Shown: positions 10,388 to 21,829 of the stretch, one piece after another | Layout: each line of letters opens with the position of its first letter | Position numbering within the stretch: the first letter of the stretch is position 1 | Origin: Cenococcum geophilum 1.58 | Lineage: Eukaryota > Ascomycota > Dothideomycetes > Gloniales > Gloniaceae | Direction: 5' to 3' | DNA length: 64,000 bases | Assembly (NCBI GenBank): GCA_001692895.1 | Contig: KV748237.1 | Span: 682,001 to 746,000, forward strand | Translations under genes and position numbers: made by a program | Notes under the pieces: model-generated | Databases searched by the model: none | What the model was told of the DNA's origin: nothing | The model's input: the letters and a program-made list of their open reading frames with translations, nothing else

Positions 10388-12241
10388 ATGGCTCTTAGAG
10401 TCTTTCCCCTAGCTTCACCCATAGTAGTTTTTATAACATTTTCCATCTTTCCAGCTCTTTCTGGTAGCCATCCGACCACACCGAAATCAGACTTCAACTT
10501 TGCTCTAGCTCTCAACCTCCGATCTTCACCGCAATGTGGCTTCGCTGGGAACAACGACATCTACGGTATCGGCATCCGCATCGGTATCTACACCCAAATC
10601 TTCGCCGTCTGGGTTGCCAATTACTTCCTTTTCTCTCAAGCCCAAATCCTACGAGATAGTATCACCATCTTCACGGTCGCTCTTCTGGTTGTATCCTTCA
10701 TGTTCGTAGCCAGTCCGTCAAGCAGCTATGCTATAGAGGCCTTCATTCTCTTTCAAGTACTATCGTGGTCTTGTATGATGGGCGTCCGTGCAAAATCGCG
10801 TTGCTTTAAACTTAATTTCCGCAACACGGTTATAAGAGCGGTCGTTAGCGAGACGATCGGTCTCTGCAGTCTTTCACTCCAAGTATGGTTCTGGTGGCGC
10901 GGTCTTGATCAAATGTTGAAGACTCCCTGCGGCACGTATATTTGGTACTTGGTTAAAACTGACATATATGGGTGGGCGAGGACTGTGATGAAGGTGCTTT
11001 CGTTGTTTGTATTGTGCGTCACCTCATACTGTGTCGCGATTGAAGGTACCCGTGCATGGAGCTACTTCGCGTTGAAGTATACTAGGGAGATGTTCGAGTT
11101 TGCGATAATGGAATTTGAACGAACTGAAATACAAGGACGGCTTCAGGCCTGCTCAGATGATCCAACAGCTTTCGCGGACCTCAATGGTGGAACTCAATCA
11201 CACAACGGCTCAATAACCTCCTTGGCTGAGGATTCCAGCGAATACTCTCCAGCAGAACAAACCACGCTCTCTCACAAACGGCAGACTGGCCTCGACGGTC
11301 TTTCGATGGATCGTAGAGGGACCTCAGTGGACACACTGGACCCGGAGTCAGGCAATCATGATCACGGAGGGAAATCTCAGGACGCTCATCCTGCGTCTCA
11401 ATCGAAATGCGAGAGCCAGATTGGAGTCGTCCAAACAACTTCGATTCTCAGAGGCGTGTATATGGGAGAAATTTATATCGAGAACTGCATTTCCGCTGGT
11501 TCTTACCAACGTCTTAAAAGCCAAAAAGTTACGGTTATCAATAACATTAGGAATATTTCACTTTTTCGATCTCAACCAAAAAAAACTCCTGCTCCCGCTG
11601 CGTTACGCCCCTGTAAGGGTGACGTACCCTCTTACCTCACCTGCCAATTCCAGATTCTCAAAGCGCTCATCACTTTCAAATTCCCAAAGCAAGCCTTCAT
11701 TCTCTACATCCACCTTCGCCACTCACGACTACTAGATTCCTGGAACGGCCCGTATCAAATCTATGCTGCGCTCTTCTATAGTGATGGTCCCCTCCCATCG
11801 GCCCTCGAAACGGCCCTTGCATCGTCTCTCATGCTCACTAAGGTGCCTAAGAAGACCTGGATGGGTTGGTACTATGCTATTCTCGATTTAGCCGGGCATG
11901 TTCTAGTCATTCTGCAGCTGGAACTTTCAATACGGTGGAATCATATTGAAGGGCTCCTTGGGCTGGGGAGTGTGGGGCAGCTTATTCCCTTTATTACTGG
12001 TCTGGTAGGGCTAGGGCTTATTGGAGGGCGATGGGTTGAGCTGTGGCACAAACGCAGGGGGGGAAAAGTGGTAGAAACCGAGGCGACTCAGGGGGAAGAA
12101 GAGCAAAAGGTCATCTATGAGAATGGGCTAGATGGGCTAGATAGCAGTGTGGTGGCAGGTTATTACAGGTGGAGAGAGGCGTACGAAGCATCACTGGAAG
12201 AGGGCAAATCTTTCCCTAACGCCGAAATAAAGGCCAGTTAA
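10388..12241 (+). CDS. Multi-pass membrane protein, conserved fungal family of unknown function
   Basis: A single uninterrupted frame of 617 residues. The N-terminus (MALRVFPLASPIVVFITFSI) resembles a signal peptide or first membrane segment. A conserved block follows, CGFAGNNDIYGIGIRIGIYT, which starts a run of hydrophobic segments at roughly residues 58-85, 90-110, 113-132, 148-172 and 197-220. A long hydrophilic loop with an acidic Ser-rich part (about 245-350) comes next, then a soluble segment and two more hydrophobic segments near 505-528 and 540-562. I know this block from hypothetical integral membrane proteins of filamentous ascomycetes; no transport or enzymatic motif is evident. 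The first ATG of the frame was taken as start; family members often begin closer to the CGFAGNND block, so the leader could be shorter. Confidence 0.8.
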   Translation: MALRVFPLASPIVVFITFSIFPALSGSHPTTPKSDFNFALALNLRSSPQCGFAGNNDIYGIGIRIGIYTQIFAVWVANYFLFSQAQILRDSITIFTVALLVVSFMFVASPSSSYAIEAFILFQVLSWSCMMGVRAKSRCFKLNFRNTVIRAVVSETIGLCSLSLQVWFWWRGLDQMLKTPCGTYIWYLVKTDIYGWARTVMKVLSLFVLCVTSYCVAIEGTRAWSYFALKYTREMFEFAIMEFERTEIQGRLQACSDDPTAFADLNGGTQSHNGSITSLAEDSSEYSPAEQTTLSHKRQTGLDGLSMDRRGTSVDTLDPESGNHDHGGKSQDAHPASQSKCESQIGVVQTTSILRGVYMGEIYIENCISAGSYQRLKSQKVTVINNIRNISLFRSQPKKTPAPAALRPCKGDVPSYLTCQFQILKALITFKFPKQAFILYIHLRHSRLLDSWNGPYQIYAALFYSDGPLPSALETALASSLMLTKVPKKTWMGWYYAILDLAGHVLVILQLELSIRWNHIEGLLGLGSVGQLIPFITGLVGLGLIGGRWVELWHKRRGGKVVETEATQGEEEQKVIYENGLDGLDSSVVAGYYRWREAYEASLEEGKSFPNAEIKAS

Positions 12242-12882
12242 GATTAGGTTGGCCATGGAGAAAAGCGGCTTGAGTATTGGTATTACGAAGCTTTGATTAA
12301 TGTTCGTAAACATCTCTTTTCTAATTTAGGCGGACTTTGTATTGTTAGTAGTCAATGATTTATCGGAGTGCTAACCCTCTTCTGCTCCAGAATTCCCGAG
12401 AAAAAATCTTCGCTTATTAACTAAAATCCGGAAACGGAGGTCGTCTTACTTAAAATAAACGACTTTTATGTCATCTACTTCATGCTCCAGATCGGAAATG
12501 TGAGACTTCAAGTCTCGATACCATTTCGTACTTACGCGAGACATTTGCATGGGCGTCATCGGGTCTCCATGTGTATCATACAACGAAGAGGGAATACTGT
12601 CGTATCTCCCTTCAGATACCGCTGCTTTCCCTCTCTAGCGTCTCCAACTCGGTCTTCGCGAGCAGTCGCTGTTCCTAATGTTTCCAGAACTGCTCCAGGG
12701 CACACGCCTGGAGTTCCCCATCGCGATGCCTTCAAGATTCTGATAGGAAAATGGCGCGCCGCGGGTGAGACCGGCGTATCTTGCTATGACCCATCAGCGT
12801 GGTCAAGAAGTAACTTTTGGACTCTATATGTGGCATAAACGAGGAAGTGAAGTTTAAGTTTTTCCAGGATTGGGTGAAACTG
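12242..12882. other. Intergenic stretch with possible F-box gene remnants
   Basis: No intact gene. The minus strand between about 12880 and 12540 has scattered open stretches downstream of the F-box fragment and may be the decayed rest of that gene, but frames change and I cannot align them to anything. Confidence 0.35.
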
Positions 12883-13146
12883 TCAATCGCCCTTGGGAAG
12901 AGCTATGCGATGACTTCCTGCGGGTCTCTTCCTGAGTCGATGGGTACCAGCAATCTTGAGAGTTGGCGCGTATGTGAGAGGGGTTAGAGATATCTTCTGC
13001 CGCGTCGAAATATTACCGAGAATGATTACACGCCATTGTTTACAGACCTCCTGGCCAGAGACAAGGTCCTGAAATGGCAGCTCGAGAAGGATCATCAGTA
13101 CAAGCTCGACGATTTGGCTGATCCGGGTGGTAGCTGGTTGTGTCAT
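12883..13146 (-). pseudogene. F-box protein remnant
   Basis: The 87-residue frame begins MTQPATTRISQIVELVL and carries an F-box: LLELPFQDLVSGQEVCKQWR matches the family pattern of L-P-x2-D-L, then Q-x-V-C-x-x-W. F-box proteins recruit substrates to SCF ubiquitin ligases through Skp1. Fungal members of this type are usually 300 residues or more; here the frame ends soon after the box, and no clean intron extends it. I call it a truncated or decaying copy. A short intact protein is possible but less likely. Confidence 0.6.
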
Positions 13147-14037
13147 ATTAGACGGGCAAATTCCAAGCTCTGAGTTTAGGGGGAGGTGGGATTGTGGGTT
13201 GAATCGTAGTGCGTGCTACGTTTAGTTTATGATCTTGCAGTAGTAGAAAAATAGTTACACAATGGTAAGTTGACTAAAAAGTTAAATGTGAGAGTCTAAT
13301 GTTTTGGAGGTGAATCACTGAAAGCTTAGCTTGCTTCACTCTAGTCATAGATTTTCTTGCTAAGAAACCATGATAAACTATTTAACGTGATTTTTTTCCC
13401 ATGTGATAGATCTAACGTGACCATATATCCTTACCAGATCGTGAAAAGGCATACTATACATTGCACTCTGGGATTGTAGACATTGTTCAATTCTAGGCAG
13501 TGATTGTATTGGACTAGGCTGGAGTAGATTCGGGCTCAAATCCACTCCATCCAGCTAGTAGATCATTTCACTCCGGGATCCACGGAGCTCCAATACATTT
13601 ATATACTATATTTAGAAAAGCTTGGCATTGTTGTAGTATTATAAAGAGGGTAATGAAAGTATTTTTAGAAAAAAATTAGATGGAAAGAGTAAAAAAGTAA
13701 GATAGGGGAAGAAAGAGAACAAGGAGGGTATGTAGGTAGGTAGTGAGCGTTTAGGTAAGTGGTGAGCGTTTGAGTAAATGGGTAATCTGTGTCTAGGTGC
13801 GCTGCCTATTTAAGTTTAGTGGGGCCCCGACACCCGTTTTCGGGTATCGCTCTCTTGCTTAGCCGACCGCCGCTTTTGACGTCTATAAAATGCTCCATCG
13901 CCTTTACTGCCCTCTCTACTAGCTCTTTCTCCCTTGGATTTTACTTCTGCCCTAGCCTTACCCCTGCTATAAGGCCCCACCCTTATGGCCTGCGCCCGCC
14001 CCTTAATACTAAACTTCCAATCACAACCAACACCGAG
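13147..14037. other. Transition from gene space to the RIP-mutated block
   Basis: No gene seen. At 13509-13556 an imperfect hairpin pairs CTAGGCTGGAGTAGATT with ATCCACTCCATCCAGCTAG. At about 13731-13790 runs of GTAGGTAGGTAGTGAGCG and GGTAAGTGGTGAGCG occur, similar to repeats found deeper in the block. From about 13.8 kb the TpA-rich character begins. A TATA-like box (CTATAAAA) at about 13882 lies upstream of the ATG at 14038. Confidence 0.5.
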
Positions 14038-15080
14038 ATGCACGCTCTCTTAGCTGACGACTCCTAAATATTTAACTATCGTTTCCACTCTTGCGGCCTA
14101 TATGCTACCGTTATAATCTTGGCATGGACTACCTTAAACAGATACGCTAGATTTAGGGAGGCCGATATTGCGTCCCCTCTCTAAGCCTCGTTTTCTCTTT
14201 ACGCTCCTTTTATTTATTTTTCTCTCTAGTATTCTTGTTGGAATATTAATCACGTAACGTAGTCACGGGACTATAAAGCGAGACTAACTGTCTGACCTTG
14301 GAGCAACCCCTTTTTTCTAGACAATAATTAACTACTAACTTTAATACCGCATACGTACCACTATAAGTGATATTCGTGCACGTTGATAAAGAGAGTTATA
14401 CTAATAATTCTTTTTGCAGGCTATCTAGGTCTTTGGTTCTAACTTTTATATAGTTCTACTTTATCCGTATTCTATTATCTCAGCTCTATTGACTAATAGC
14501 CTGCCCTAGAGTTAAGACGCCCATTTAAACACTTAGATGTCGCGCCAGAAATTACTTTAGCGCTAGCACTCTACCACGCTATTGCTATAGTCAATTAAAA
14601 AATATGTCTTATCTTTACCGCTTTAATAATATAACTTAGGAGGCTATAATTAAAATAAGGAGCTGCGGAGCCTGAACCGCAACTAGTTACTAAAATAACT
14701 GCTATAGTAGTAGGAGTATAAGTGGGGCAGAAGGGCGCAGCAAAAGGACGGCAAGGGGCTTGGATAAAGGGTAAACCTAACTAAAGGACTACTAAATCAA
14801 TCTTCTAACTAATAAAGGAAATGCCTTATTGCACGAAGCTATTATAGCGCCGGAACGGGTTAGTAGAGCTTTATAAATATTTTGTATAACTGCTCGCTAA
14901 TTACTCTAGACTAGTCGATTCTGTCTCTACTATAGAGTCCCTATCTTATAAGAAAGAGTAGGTAGTATATTTTAGCGGATAAATAGGATAAATTAAGGCT
15001 AATGGGCTAGGATCTAGGGTATTCTATTAGCCCTCTATCCCCTAGGTATTAGTTTTGGCCCTCTTTAGGAAAACCTAAAA
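14038..15080 (+). pseudogene. Decayed first gene of the block, unrecognised
   Basis: After a TATA-like box the ATG at 14038 opens MHALLADDS and then a frame broken by TAA and TAG. A possible intron lies at about 14229-14419 (GTATTC...TTTGCAG). The downstream reading (about 14420-15060) has tryptophan/glutamine-type stops and a basic stretch near 14720-14790 rich in Lys, Gly and Gln. I looked here for a tyrosine recombinase and saw none of its motifs. Function unknown; exon limits uncertain. Confidence 0.35.
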
Positions 15081-15084
15081 TTAA

Positions 15085-15655
15085 AATCCGTGGAAAATAA
15101 CCGGGAATACACGGTCTGGATTTGACGGCAATACTGTGACATACTGTTAATCTGGGATGACCACGTCATACTACTATGCTAGGGGCACTTAAAGCATCCA
15201 CCATTGTGACTAGTAAAGGAGGGAAAGGTTATATGGCCGAAAGGGGTAGAGTAAGCTGATCTGGTACCGCTGATAGATATCAGTGTTGCCACCACTTACA
15301 GAAGTTGTAGATATAGCACTGTCGACGTAGATCCTAGTGCCGTAAGGCGCAGACAGCAGTGTTTGTTTGTGCATTTGCTAACTAAAAGAAGCAATACTAT
15401 GCGAGAATATTTGAAGGATTTGGTAGGGGAAGCGACGCGAAAGCCTTAGATAACTCCCTAAGTAGCTCCGGCTGAAAGTTAACCTACTAAGCCGATCCTA
15501 GTACTGTAGGCACCACCAATTCCCAGGGGATAGGCGCAATATTTATATACTGTAATGCCTTGGCCCGAAGCTACGTGAACTAAGCCACCGCCGTTGCTAT
15601 TGGGTTCGGCGGTAAGTATAGAGAGGATAATAGATTAAACTAGCTAAGGACCAGG
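15085..15655. other. Island without the RIP signature
   Basis: Between TpA-rich flanks, about 570 bp has ordinary CpA and TpG frequencies (for example around 15120-15180 and 15241-15300). It has no long frame on either strand and no tRNA, rRNA or ribozyme core that I recognise. It could be a unique sequence missed by RIP or an insertion that arrived after RIP. The edges are approximate. Confidence 0.55.
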
Positions 15656-15853
15656 CTATGCTAAGAGCACATATATAAGAATATGCTCTCTCACTAATTC
15701 CTAGATTATCTTACTCCTTAAAAAGATTTTTTTATCACTTCTATATCTTTCTATCCCAATCCTTAAATTATAATAGACTTTTAATCTTTTTATATACCTA
15801 GAGTACTAACTGCCCGGATTTCTAGGCCTAAGCTATACCCCCGATTACCCCAT

Positions 15854-18170
15854 ATGCAATTGCCTCCTATTATGGCTAGTAGATAAGGTAGGCAATTTAC
15901 TAAAAGAAATAAGAGTTTTACGTCAATTATTGATCTTACAGCCCCCACCCTGGAAAAAACTGTTATAGAGTGCTAGATAGCTAGAGGTGACCTAACTAGG
16001 GCCTAAGGTAAGTGCATACGCAGTTAGATTGTAGTAACAGTATCTAATATAATATAGGAAACTCGTCTATCGCCCAAAACAATGTTACTAGGAAAACTTC
16101 TGGCGGCCCCCGTGGTGACAATAATGACTACCTTCTAAAAGTAGAAGACCTCATTTCTGGGAAACATTAGAGAAAAGAAATGGGAATTTTTAGCCTTAAT
16201 CCTTAATATGCGACCGCCGGGCAGTTATTTAATAATAGGAGTTAGGAAAGTGGCCTTCTCTATAACGGATATAGATCTGGAGCTAGGACTAAAGTATTGG
16301 TTAACAGTAAAGGTAAATATATTACATTTAAGATTTCTTTATAATCGGCTTAAGGAAATTGCTTATACTATACCATAGATAAACTAGCTACACTAAATAC
16401 TGGAAAACCATATAGCGGCCTATCCCACCACGACGCCTAAAGCCCTAAGCCCACTACCGTTGGCGACTAAACTAGCTTTACTCCTATTTCTAGTATCCTA
16501 AGTAATATTACGGTCGGTTATCTAGGTGCTAAACTAGGAAGCACTAATGGCATTAATAATAGCCAGAGCCTCAACGACCAAAACTATAATATTAGTGAAA
16601 GTGCTAATAAGGCAGATAAGCAGCTAGAGAAGCCAGTTAGAACTATTTTAGTCTTAAAATACCCTCTAACCCCCTCTAAGAATTCCAACTAAGGTAACCC
16701 CTAAAGAACTATAAATGATATAGGCGTCTAGGGCGAGGAGTCGGCCCCTAATTGCTCCGAAACGTATAGGAGCGGCTCTGGCTCTAATAGCGCTAGCAAC
16801 TATATAAGTAATTAGAACGTCAATACTCTCTAGTGGTAAGGAATTAGGCTATAGAATGGACTGGACCGCGCCTAAATAACTAGGATTAGACGTTCTAACT
16901 CCCGCGATAAACTTGCTAAAGAAGAACTACAGGACGAATCTACAGTAGGGGTCAGCGATTTTTGCGCACTAAGTCCGACTAAGGTAGATACTAATAACGT
17001 TTACAGCGAATACCTTTGTAGTAAGGGGGTTAACTCTAGACAAGATAGTGACCAGCATTTAGAGCAAATACTTCCCCGAAGCGATTTAGCTATAAAATAT
17101 TATATTAGTAGCAATCCTGCGGAGAGTGATATAAGTATAAAAAGAGCGTATTCTTAAAGAGCTTATTAAGGTATGCTTAAGATAATATTAAAAGAACCCT
17201 AGCCCACCTAATGCGTTTCCTTAAAAAATGCTACCTATAAGTATAGCCTAGCCAAGAACGTAAGTAGATTAGACCCTGTGTACTAATTATCACTAGAGCA
17301 ATAAAGTTAATACGCTCTACTTTAAGCCAAGGCTCTACTATCTAGTGTTGATGCTCTACCTTAGAATACTCTTACTTAGAAACGGCCTGTCTTACTTATT
17401 AATTCCTCTACGCTCCCTTAAGATGGTTAATCCGCTAAGCGACGCAAACGCTTAAAGGGAAAAACGGGGAAGGCTAGAATGGCGAAGGAAATGCTCCTTT
17501 ATATATATCCACCTAATAAAAAGAACATGGGTTACACGGTTAAGCGTGTTAAAGCTGTTTACCTTATAGATAACGGGTTTATGCTATCCACTGTGAAATG
17601 GACGTTATTAGAGGTACCAACGGATAGTCTAGTAGGAGAAGAGTATTATAGCTAGTTTAAGGGCTTATTTAAGACGGAGTTTGGAGAAAAGGAGTGGGAC
17701 CTGTAATGGGAGAAGCGGCTTTAGAAAATGGTGAGATATCTACGTTATGGAGAGGATAACGATTATATAGTTGAGTATGTTAAGGCTCTTCGCGTTGCAG
17801 AGGATGGATCTATACAATGCACTGTTAGATAGGCGTTATTAGTAGTAGCGGAGGATAATCTTAGAGAAGATCTGCTTAAATAGGCTAAGAAACTATTTAA
17901 GGAGAAGTACGGAGAGGAGAAGTGGGAGTAGTAGCTTTGGAAGAAGCAGGAGGCTACTAACTAAAAGCCCTAAAGTAAAGGTTAGAAGATTTAGAGAAGG
18001 TAACGGGATATTTTTGCTGGCTATAATAGTTTTAGTATCCCTCGACTGGCATCGGCGTTGAAGAAAGAAAGATATTTTTAGTATTTATTATCTGGCAACC
18101 TAACTGATTGCTTTCGGCTTAGGTGCAAAATATACTTTTAGTAATTAGATAAACTAGCGAGGTAGGTAAG
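15854..18170 (+). pseudogene. Decayed long gene with Asn/Ser-rich middle and duplicated C-terminal module
   Basis: An ATG at 15854 opens MQLPPIMASR, with a likely intron at about 16009-16060 (GTAAGTGC...AATATAG). Around 16375-16660 the frame is long and low in stops, Asn/Ser-rich (TVGYLGAKLGSTNGINN). Around 16925-17155 another clean stretch reads SDFCALSPTKVDTNNVYSEY. At about 17546 and 17778 two related modules of about 77 residues follow: VKAVYLIDNGFMLSTVKWTL ... FKTEFGEKEWDL and VKALRVAEDGSIQCTV ... FKEKYGEEKWE. All stops are TAG or TAA. No known family recognised; whether this is one gene or two is unclear. Confidence 0.45.
17546..17945 (+). repeat. Two-copy internal protein module, about 232 bp period
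   Basis: The two copies share the order V-K-A, a ten-residue spacer, T-V-(K/R), then a helix-like segment ending F-K-(T/E)-(E/K)-(F/Y)-G-E-(K/E)-(E/K)-W. The similarity is clear at protein level and weak at DNA level, so the duplication is older than the RIP damage. Confidence 0.55.
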
Positions 18171-18323
18171 ATCTAGTAATTGCTTCTACTAAAAAGGGTC
18201 TCCCTTAAGAAGGTGACCCCCTTACTAAAATCACCCCTTACAAACCTACTTTATTAAGCGCTATAAATCTTACTATAAAAAAGCTAAAGCTAGTTCTTTA
18301 TTGTAACCACTTATTATTTAAAT

Positions 18324-19211
18324 ATGTTTTTATTTTGGGATGACGATATACTTCTTCGGCCTAATATATCTATTGATATCAATGAAGTAAACTGTTTTAT
18401 TAATGGCGACCACAATACGCGTATTGTGATGTATCAGCAATATATAAGCTAGTTAATAAATTCGCATATCTGCCGAGCTTTCCTTAAAGAAATACTATAT
18501 GACGATCGCGAGAAATTATTTAAGAGTATAGACAAATAAGCACTTTTAAGATCACTTCCCTATATGGACTACGACTAAGCTCGGAAGGTCCTTACAGAAT
18601 ACTATGGGGAAATTAACTCTATAATTGAAATTCTTAATTATATTGATGACCAACAGCGAGCACTATTGATATTCGCGCTTATAAAAACAGCTTATATAAA
18701 AATATTTTATAATATAGATGAGGAAAGCAAGGACAGAGCTATTTGCAGTCTTAATAGCAAAGCTGTCTATAACGGGAGAAAGTAGATGGGTGCTGTGGCA
18801 CTTAGTAGTTATGGTGCCTATCCGTTAGACTAGATAAAATTTGAAGATTTGTGTGCTTCTTGCAAGAAGAAATATAGCTTTGGAGACGAAATATGGAGAG
18901 CGAATTGTTAGGACTATACCTATTATGGAGACTGTTTGCTCGATCACTATAGAATGAACTACATTCAATGCCAAGTTCTACTATATGTTATTCGCCTTTA
19001 AGATTGGCATTACTTATAGGAACTTAGACTAACCAAGATAAAGGTTAATAGACTTATAGTCTACCTACAAGACCAAATTGTGTACGCGATGGTAAAATTT
19101 ATAGAAGAAGGAGACCCTTACTGGTATAAAGCGGAAGTCCTTTATGACTATTGTGGCGCTGTATACAATATAGCGGTATTTGATTTCCTTAGTATACTAG
19201 CTTTTAGGTAA
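18324..19211 (+). pseudogene. Decayed 296-codon gene with a possible Cys zinc site, unrecognised
   Basis: From ATG 18324 (MFLFWDDDILLRPNISIDIN) to TAA 19211 the frame stays in phase with about nine internal stops, all TAG or TAA, each where Gln or Trp is plausible. That is far fewer stops than the other frames show here, so the frame is real. It contains REKLFKSID, AVALSSYGAYPLD and then CASCKKKYSF followed by two more cysteines in an aromatic-rich segment (ANC-x8-GDC), a pattern that could bind zinc. The C-terminal third is rich in aromatic residues. I recognise no family. All the damage fits RIP. Confidence 0.55.
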
Positions 19212-20444
19212 AGGCCTTGCCTATAAATAAGATATATAGGAGGCGGAGGTAGAGGCAATAATAGTAGGTAGTGCGGTGCTAACTAGTGTGGTAGATTTCT
19301 GTTGCTTTAAAGAGATGTCTATATGCTCGCTATAGGTTTGTATAGTAGCGCTCGAACGGCTTGTTTTATAAGATTAAACAACAGTGCTGCTGCGTAGAAT
19401 AGATTTTAGAAGTTAAAAAGGTCTATAATATACTATTTTAAGATCGCAGTACTTTTTATACGGTTGTGATGTTAAAATACTATTTTTTGCTAGTAATGTT
19501 CGCTATAGTTATTTCTAAGCAGACTATTAGCTTTAATCATTTCTGGAGACGATTTTGATCCGTTTATAATAATGCAATACTTTTATGCTATACTAAATAT
19601 GAATATCTAACTAAAATGTATTATATTAGTGCGGAAGAACTAACGCATCGGTCTCTGGCTTTGTGAGTAGTGCTTAGCTATTATTGCTTATTGGATTATA
19701 AGTGGTCTCTGCCTAAATCTATATAACGTAGGTAAAAGCAATGCCGCTTTCTAAGCGCTGTGCTACGGTTTCTAAGGCATGTAGCGTAAGTAAGGAGTTA
19801 GGAGATAAAGCTGCGGCGTATTCGGCCAGCTTTGACGTAACTAAGAAGAAGTTTAGGAATATAGTTTTTACTCTATTTGGAACCGGATAAGGGGTTCTAC
19901 ATACTAGTGTTTAGGGGTAGCCCTAATAGTTGATTATTGTTTAAAGCTGATGATCCAATTAAGCTAAGCTTTACGCTTAGAATTAAATAGGGGACTTACT
20001 TGATATTATAAGAAGGGCCTTAGACACTAGATACTGGTAGAGGTATTAGCCACTTAAATACCCAGAGGTTACGGGCGGTAAAAAGATTATCCTATAACTA
20101 TTAATATGACTTAGTGTTGCGGCGAAGCAGCTTGCATGGTTTGATATTTTTAGATTAGAGCTATACTTCTGGCGTTAGTTCTAGGCGTGAGGGTATAAAG
20201 GGCGTTATCGCGTAGTATTTTTTTGCTCTATAGCACTTATAATTCTTAATTCTTTTATTCTGGCCCTAAGCTCTCGCTAGCCATGCTTTCTCTAGTTAAG
20301 GACTACTCGTAGCCGTCCGGTCCCGGATAGGTGGGAATTTCTTACCCAATAATAGGCTTGTCTGACCCCGCGAATACAGTCGCTAGTATTGAGTACGTTT
20401 CTCTAATGCCTCTTAGTAAGATAGCTAAATAATTATAGATCTTT
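19212..20444. other. RIP-mutated stretch, nothing assignable
   Basis: Frames on both strands are densely interrupted. No repeat or motif recognised. Confidence 0.3.
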
Positions 20445-20960
20445 TGATTATACTAACGGCTAAGTAGGTGATGATAAAGCTTACTTTGCGGATATTTCTA
20501 ATGACAGCTTAGATTGTGAAAGAGAAGATAAATAGCCTACTAGATTCCTAAGAAGACTAAACTAAATTTTGGAAGGCGTAACCGAAAACGGTGCACTTAA
20601 ATACTGGGTGGAGTGGAAGCCTAGGCTGACGAGTATTAGAGCCGCGAAGAGCAATAAGGATTTAAGGTATTGCTTGGTTCACATTATAAATAAAGTGGTA
20701 GTTTTATACTAGAAGCCTACTAAGGAGCCTATAATTAACCTAATGTTCTATAAACTTTGATCTTATTATAAAAGGAATCTTAGTAAGTTTATTAAGTATA
20801 TTATAAGGTTTTGAAAGCTTAGAGAGGCGCTTAAGAAGGAAGACAGAAAAACACTTATGGCTTTGGTAGATAAGAGTGGAATATAGAAGGGGCTTAGATT
20901 GACCCCACGAAATGCCATTAATAAAAGTAGTAAAAGGAGATCGACGGCGAATCTTTAAAA
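20445..20960 (+). pseudogene. Decayed gene fragment, unrecognised
   Basis: The plus frame from about 20445 reads DDKAYFADISNDSLDCERED, then ILEGVTENGALKYWVEWKP and a basic tail ending near 20960 (SSKRRSTANL). In-frame stops are TAG, TAA and two TGA that fit TGG. The YWVEWK element recalls chromodomain-like folds, but the surrounding residues do not match well enough to claim it. An 82-residue frame on the opposite strand (20988-20740) is a shadow. Confidence 0.4.
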
Positions 20961-21829
20961 AAGAAAGAGAAGTAGAGATTACCCCCAAATATATAGCGTG
21001 TGGTAAGCTTAGGCCTAAATGATTTAGGAATAGAACTTTCTCCTATAGTACTTTAAGCTATAAGAACTTTACTTCTAGCAGACTTCGCGATTGGCTTTCC
21101 TCCGTAGTGTCGTAATCTTTGTTAAATATCGTAAGGTTTCCGCCCGTACGATATTGCTAAATTTCGTTAGTAATTGCAGAGATAGCGTTATATTCCTGTT
21201 TTGGCGGCAATAACGGGGGCGTAGTTAAGGGGGAAGCGTATATCTTTAATTTAATTCTCCTGGCCAACCTAGGCGATTCTCTAGGGCAACTATGGCGATT
21301 CTCTAGGGCAACTAAAAAGGCCCTTGCGTATAGGCATACGCGTTCGCTATAATAGCTCCAATTTATATAAATAAGGGTTTATTTACGCAATTTAAAGTCA
21401 AATTGGTGGAGGTTACAGCGTTATAGCAAAATAAAATCAGCTCTGCTCGTTATAAAGAAGGCTTACTTTGTAAATCCGCATGTTCTAACTTTGCGCTTTT
21501 GGAATTAATAAGAGATTATTAAGTGTCGGATAGGGCGATTAAGAATAAGAACTCTGTCGATTAAAGCCGGCTTTAGAAGCTATCTATATATATAAGGTTT
21601 AGTTTACGTAAGCCTAATAGGGATCCGAATCGGATGTTAAGTAATAAATAATTATATATAAGGTAGGTACAGGTAATAGAAACAGGTAGTGAGATATAAT
21701 TAAGGTGGTGAGATATAGGGTAGTAGTGTTGAATTGAGGTTATGGAGCTAAAACTCTGTGTATTGCTTATTTTCTATATAGGTGGTTAAAGAGATTTTAA
21801 GGAACTTCGACCGCCGGTCGAAGTTGTCT
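20961..21829. other. RIP-mutated stretch with a 22 bp direct repeat
   Basis: GGCGATTCTCTAGGGCAACTA occurs twice back to back at 21272-21314. It is identical in both copies, so this small duplication probably postdates the RIP damage. No gene recognised. Confidence 0.45.

Noticed and set aside
13509..13556. tRNA-derived SINE (a GGGCTCAAATCC motif resembles a T-arm)
   Set aside because: The motif is part of a local hairpin and no A box or acceptor stem is found at the right distance.
20740..20988. An 82-residue minus-strand gene
   Set aside because: It is antisense to a longer, more protein-like plus-strand fossil.
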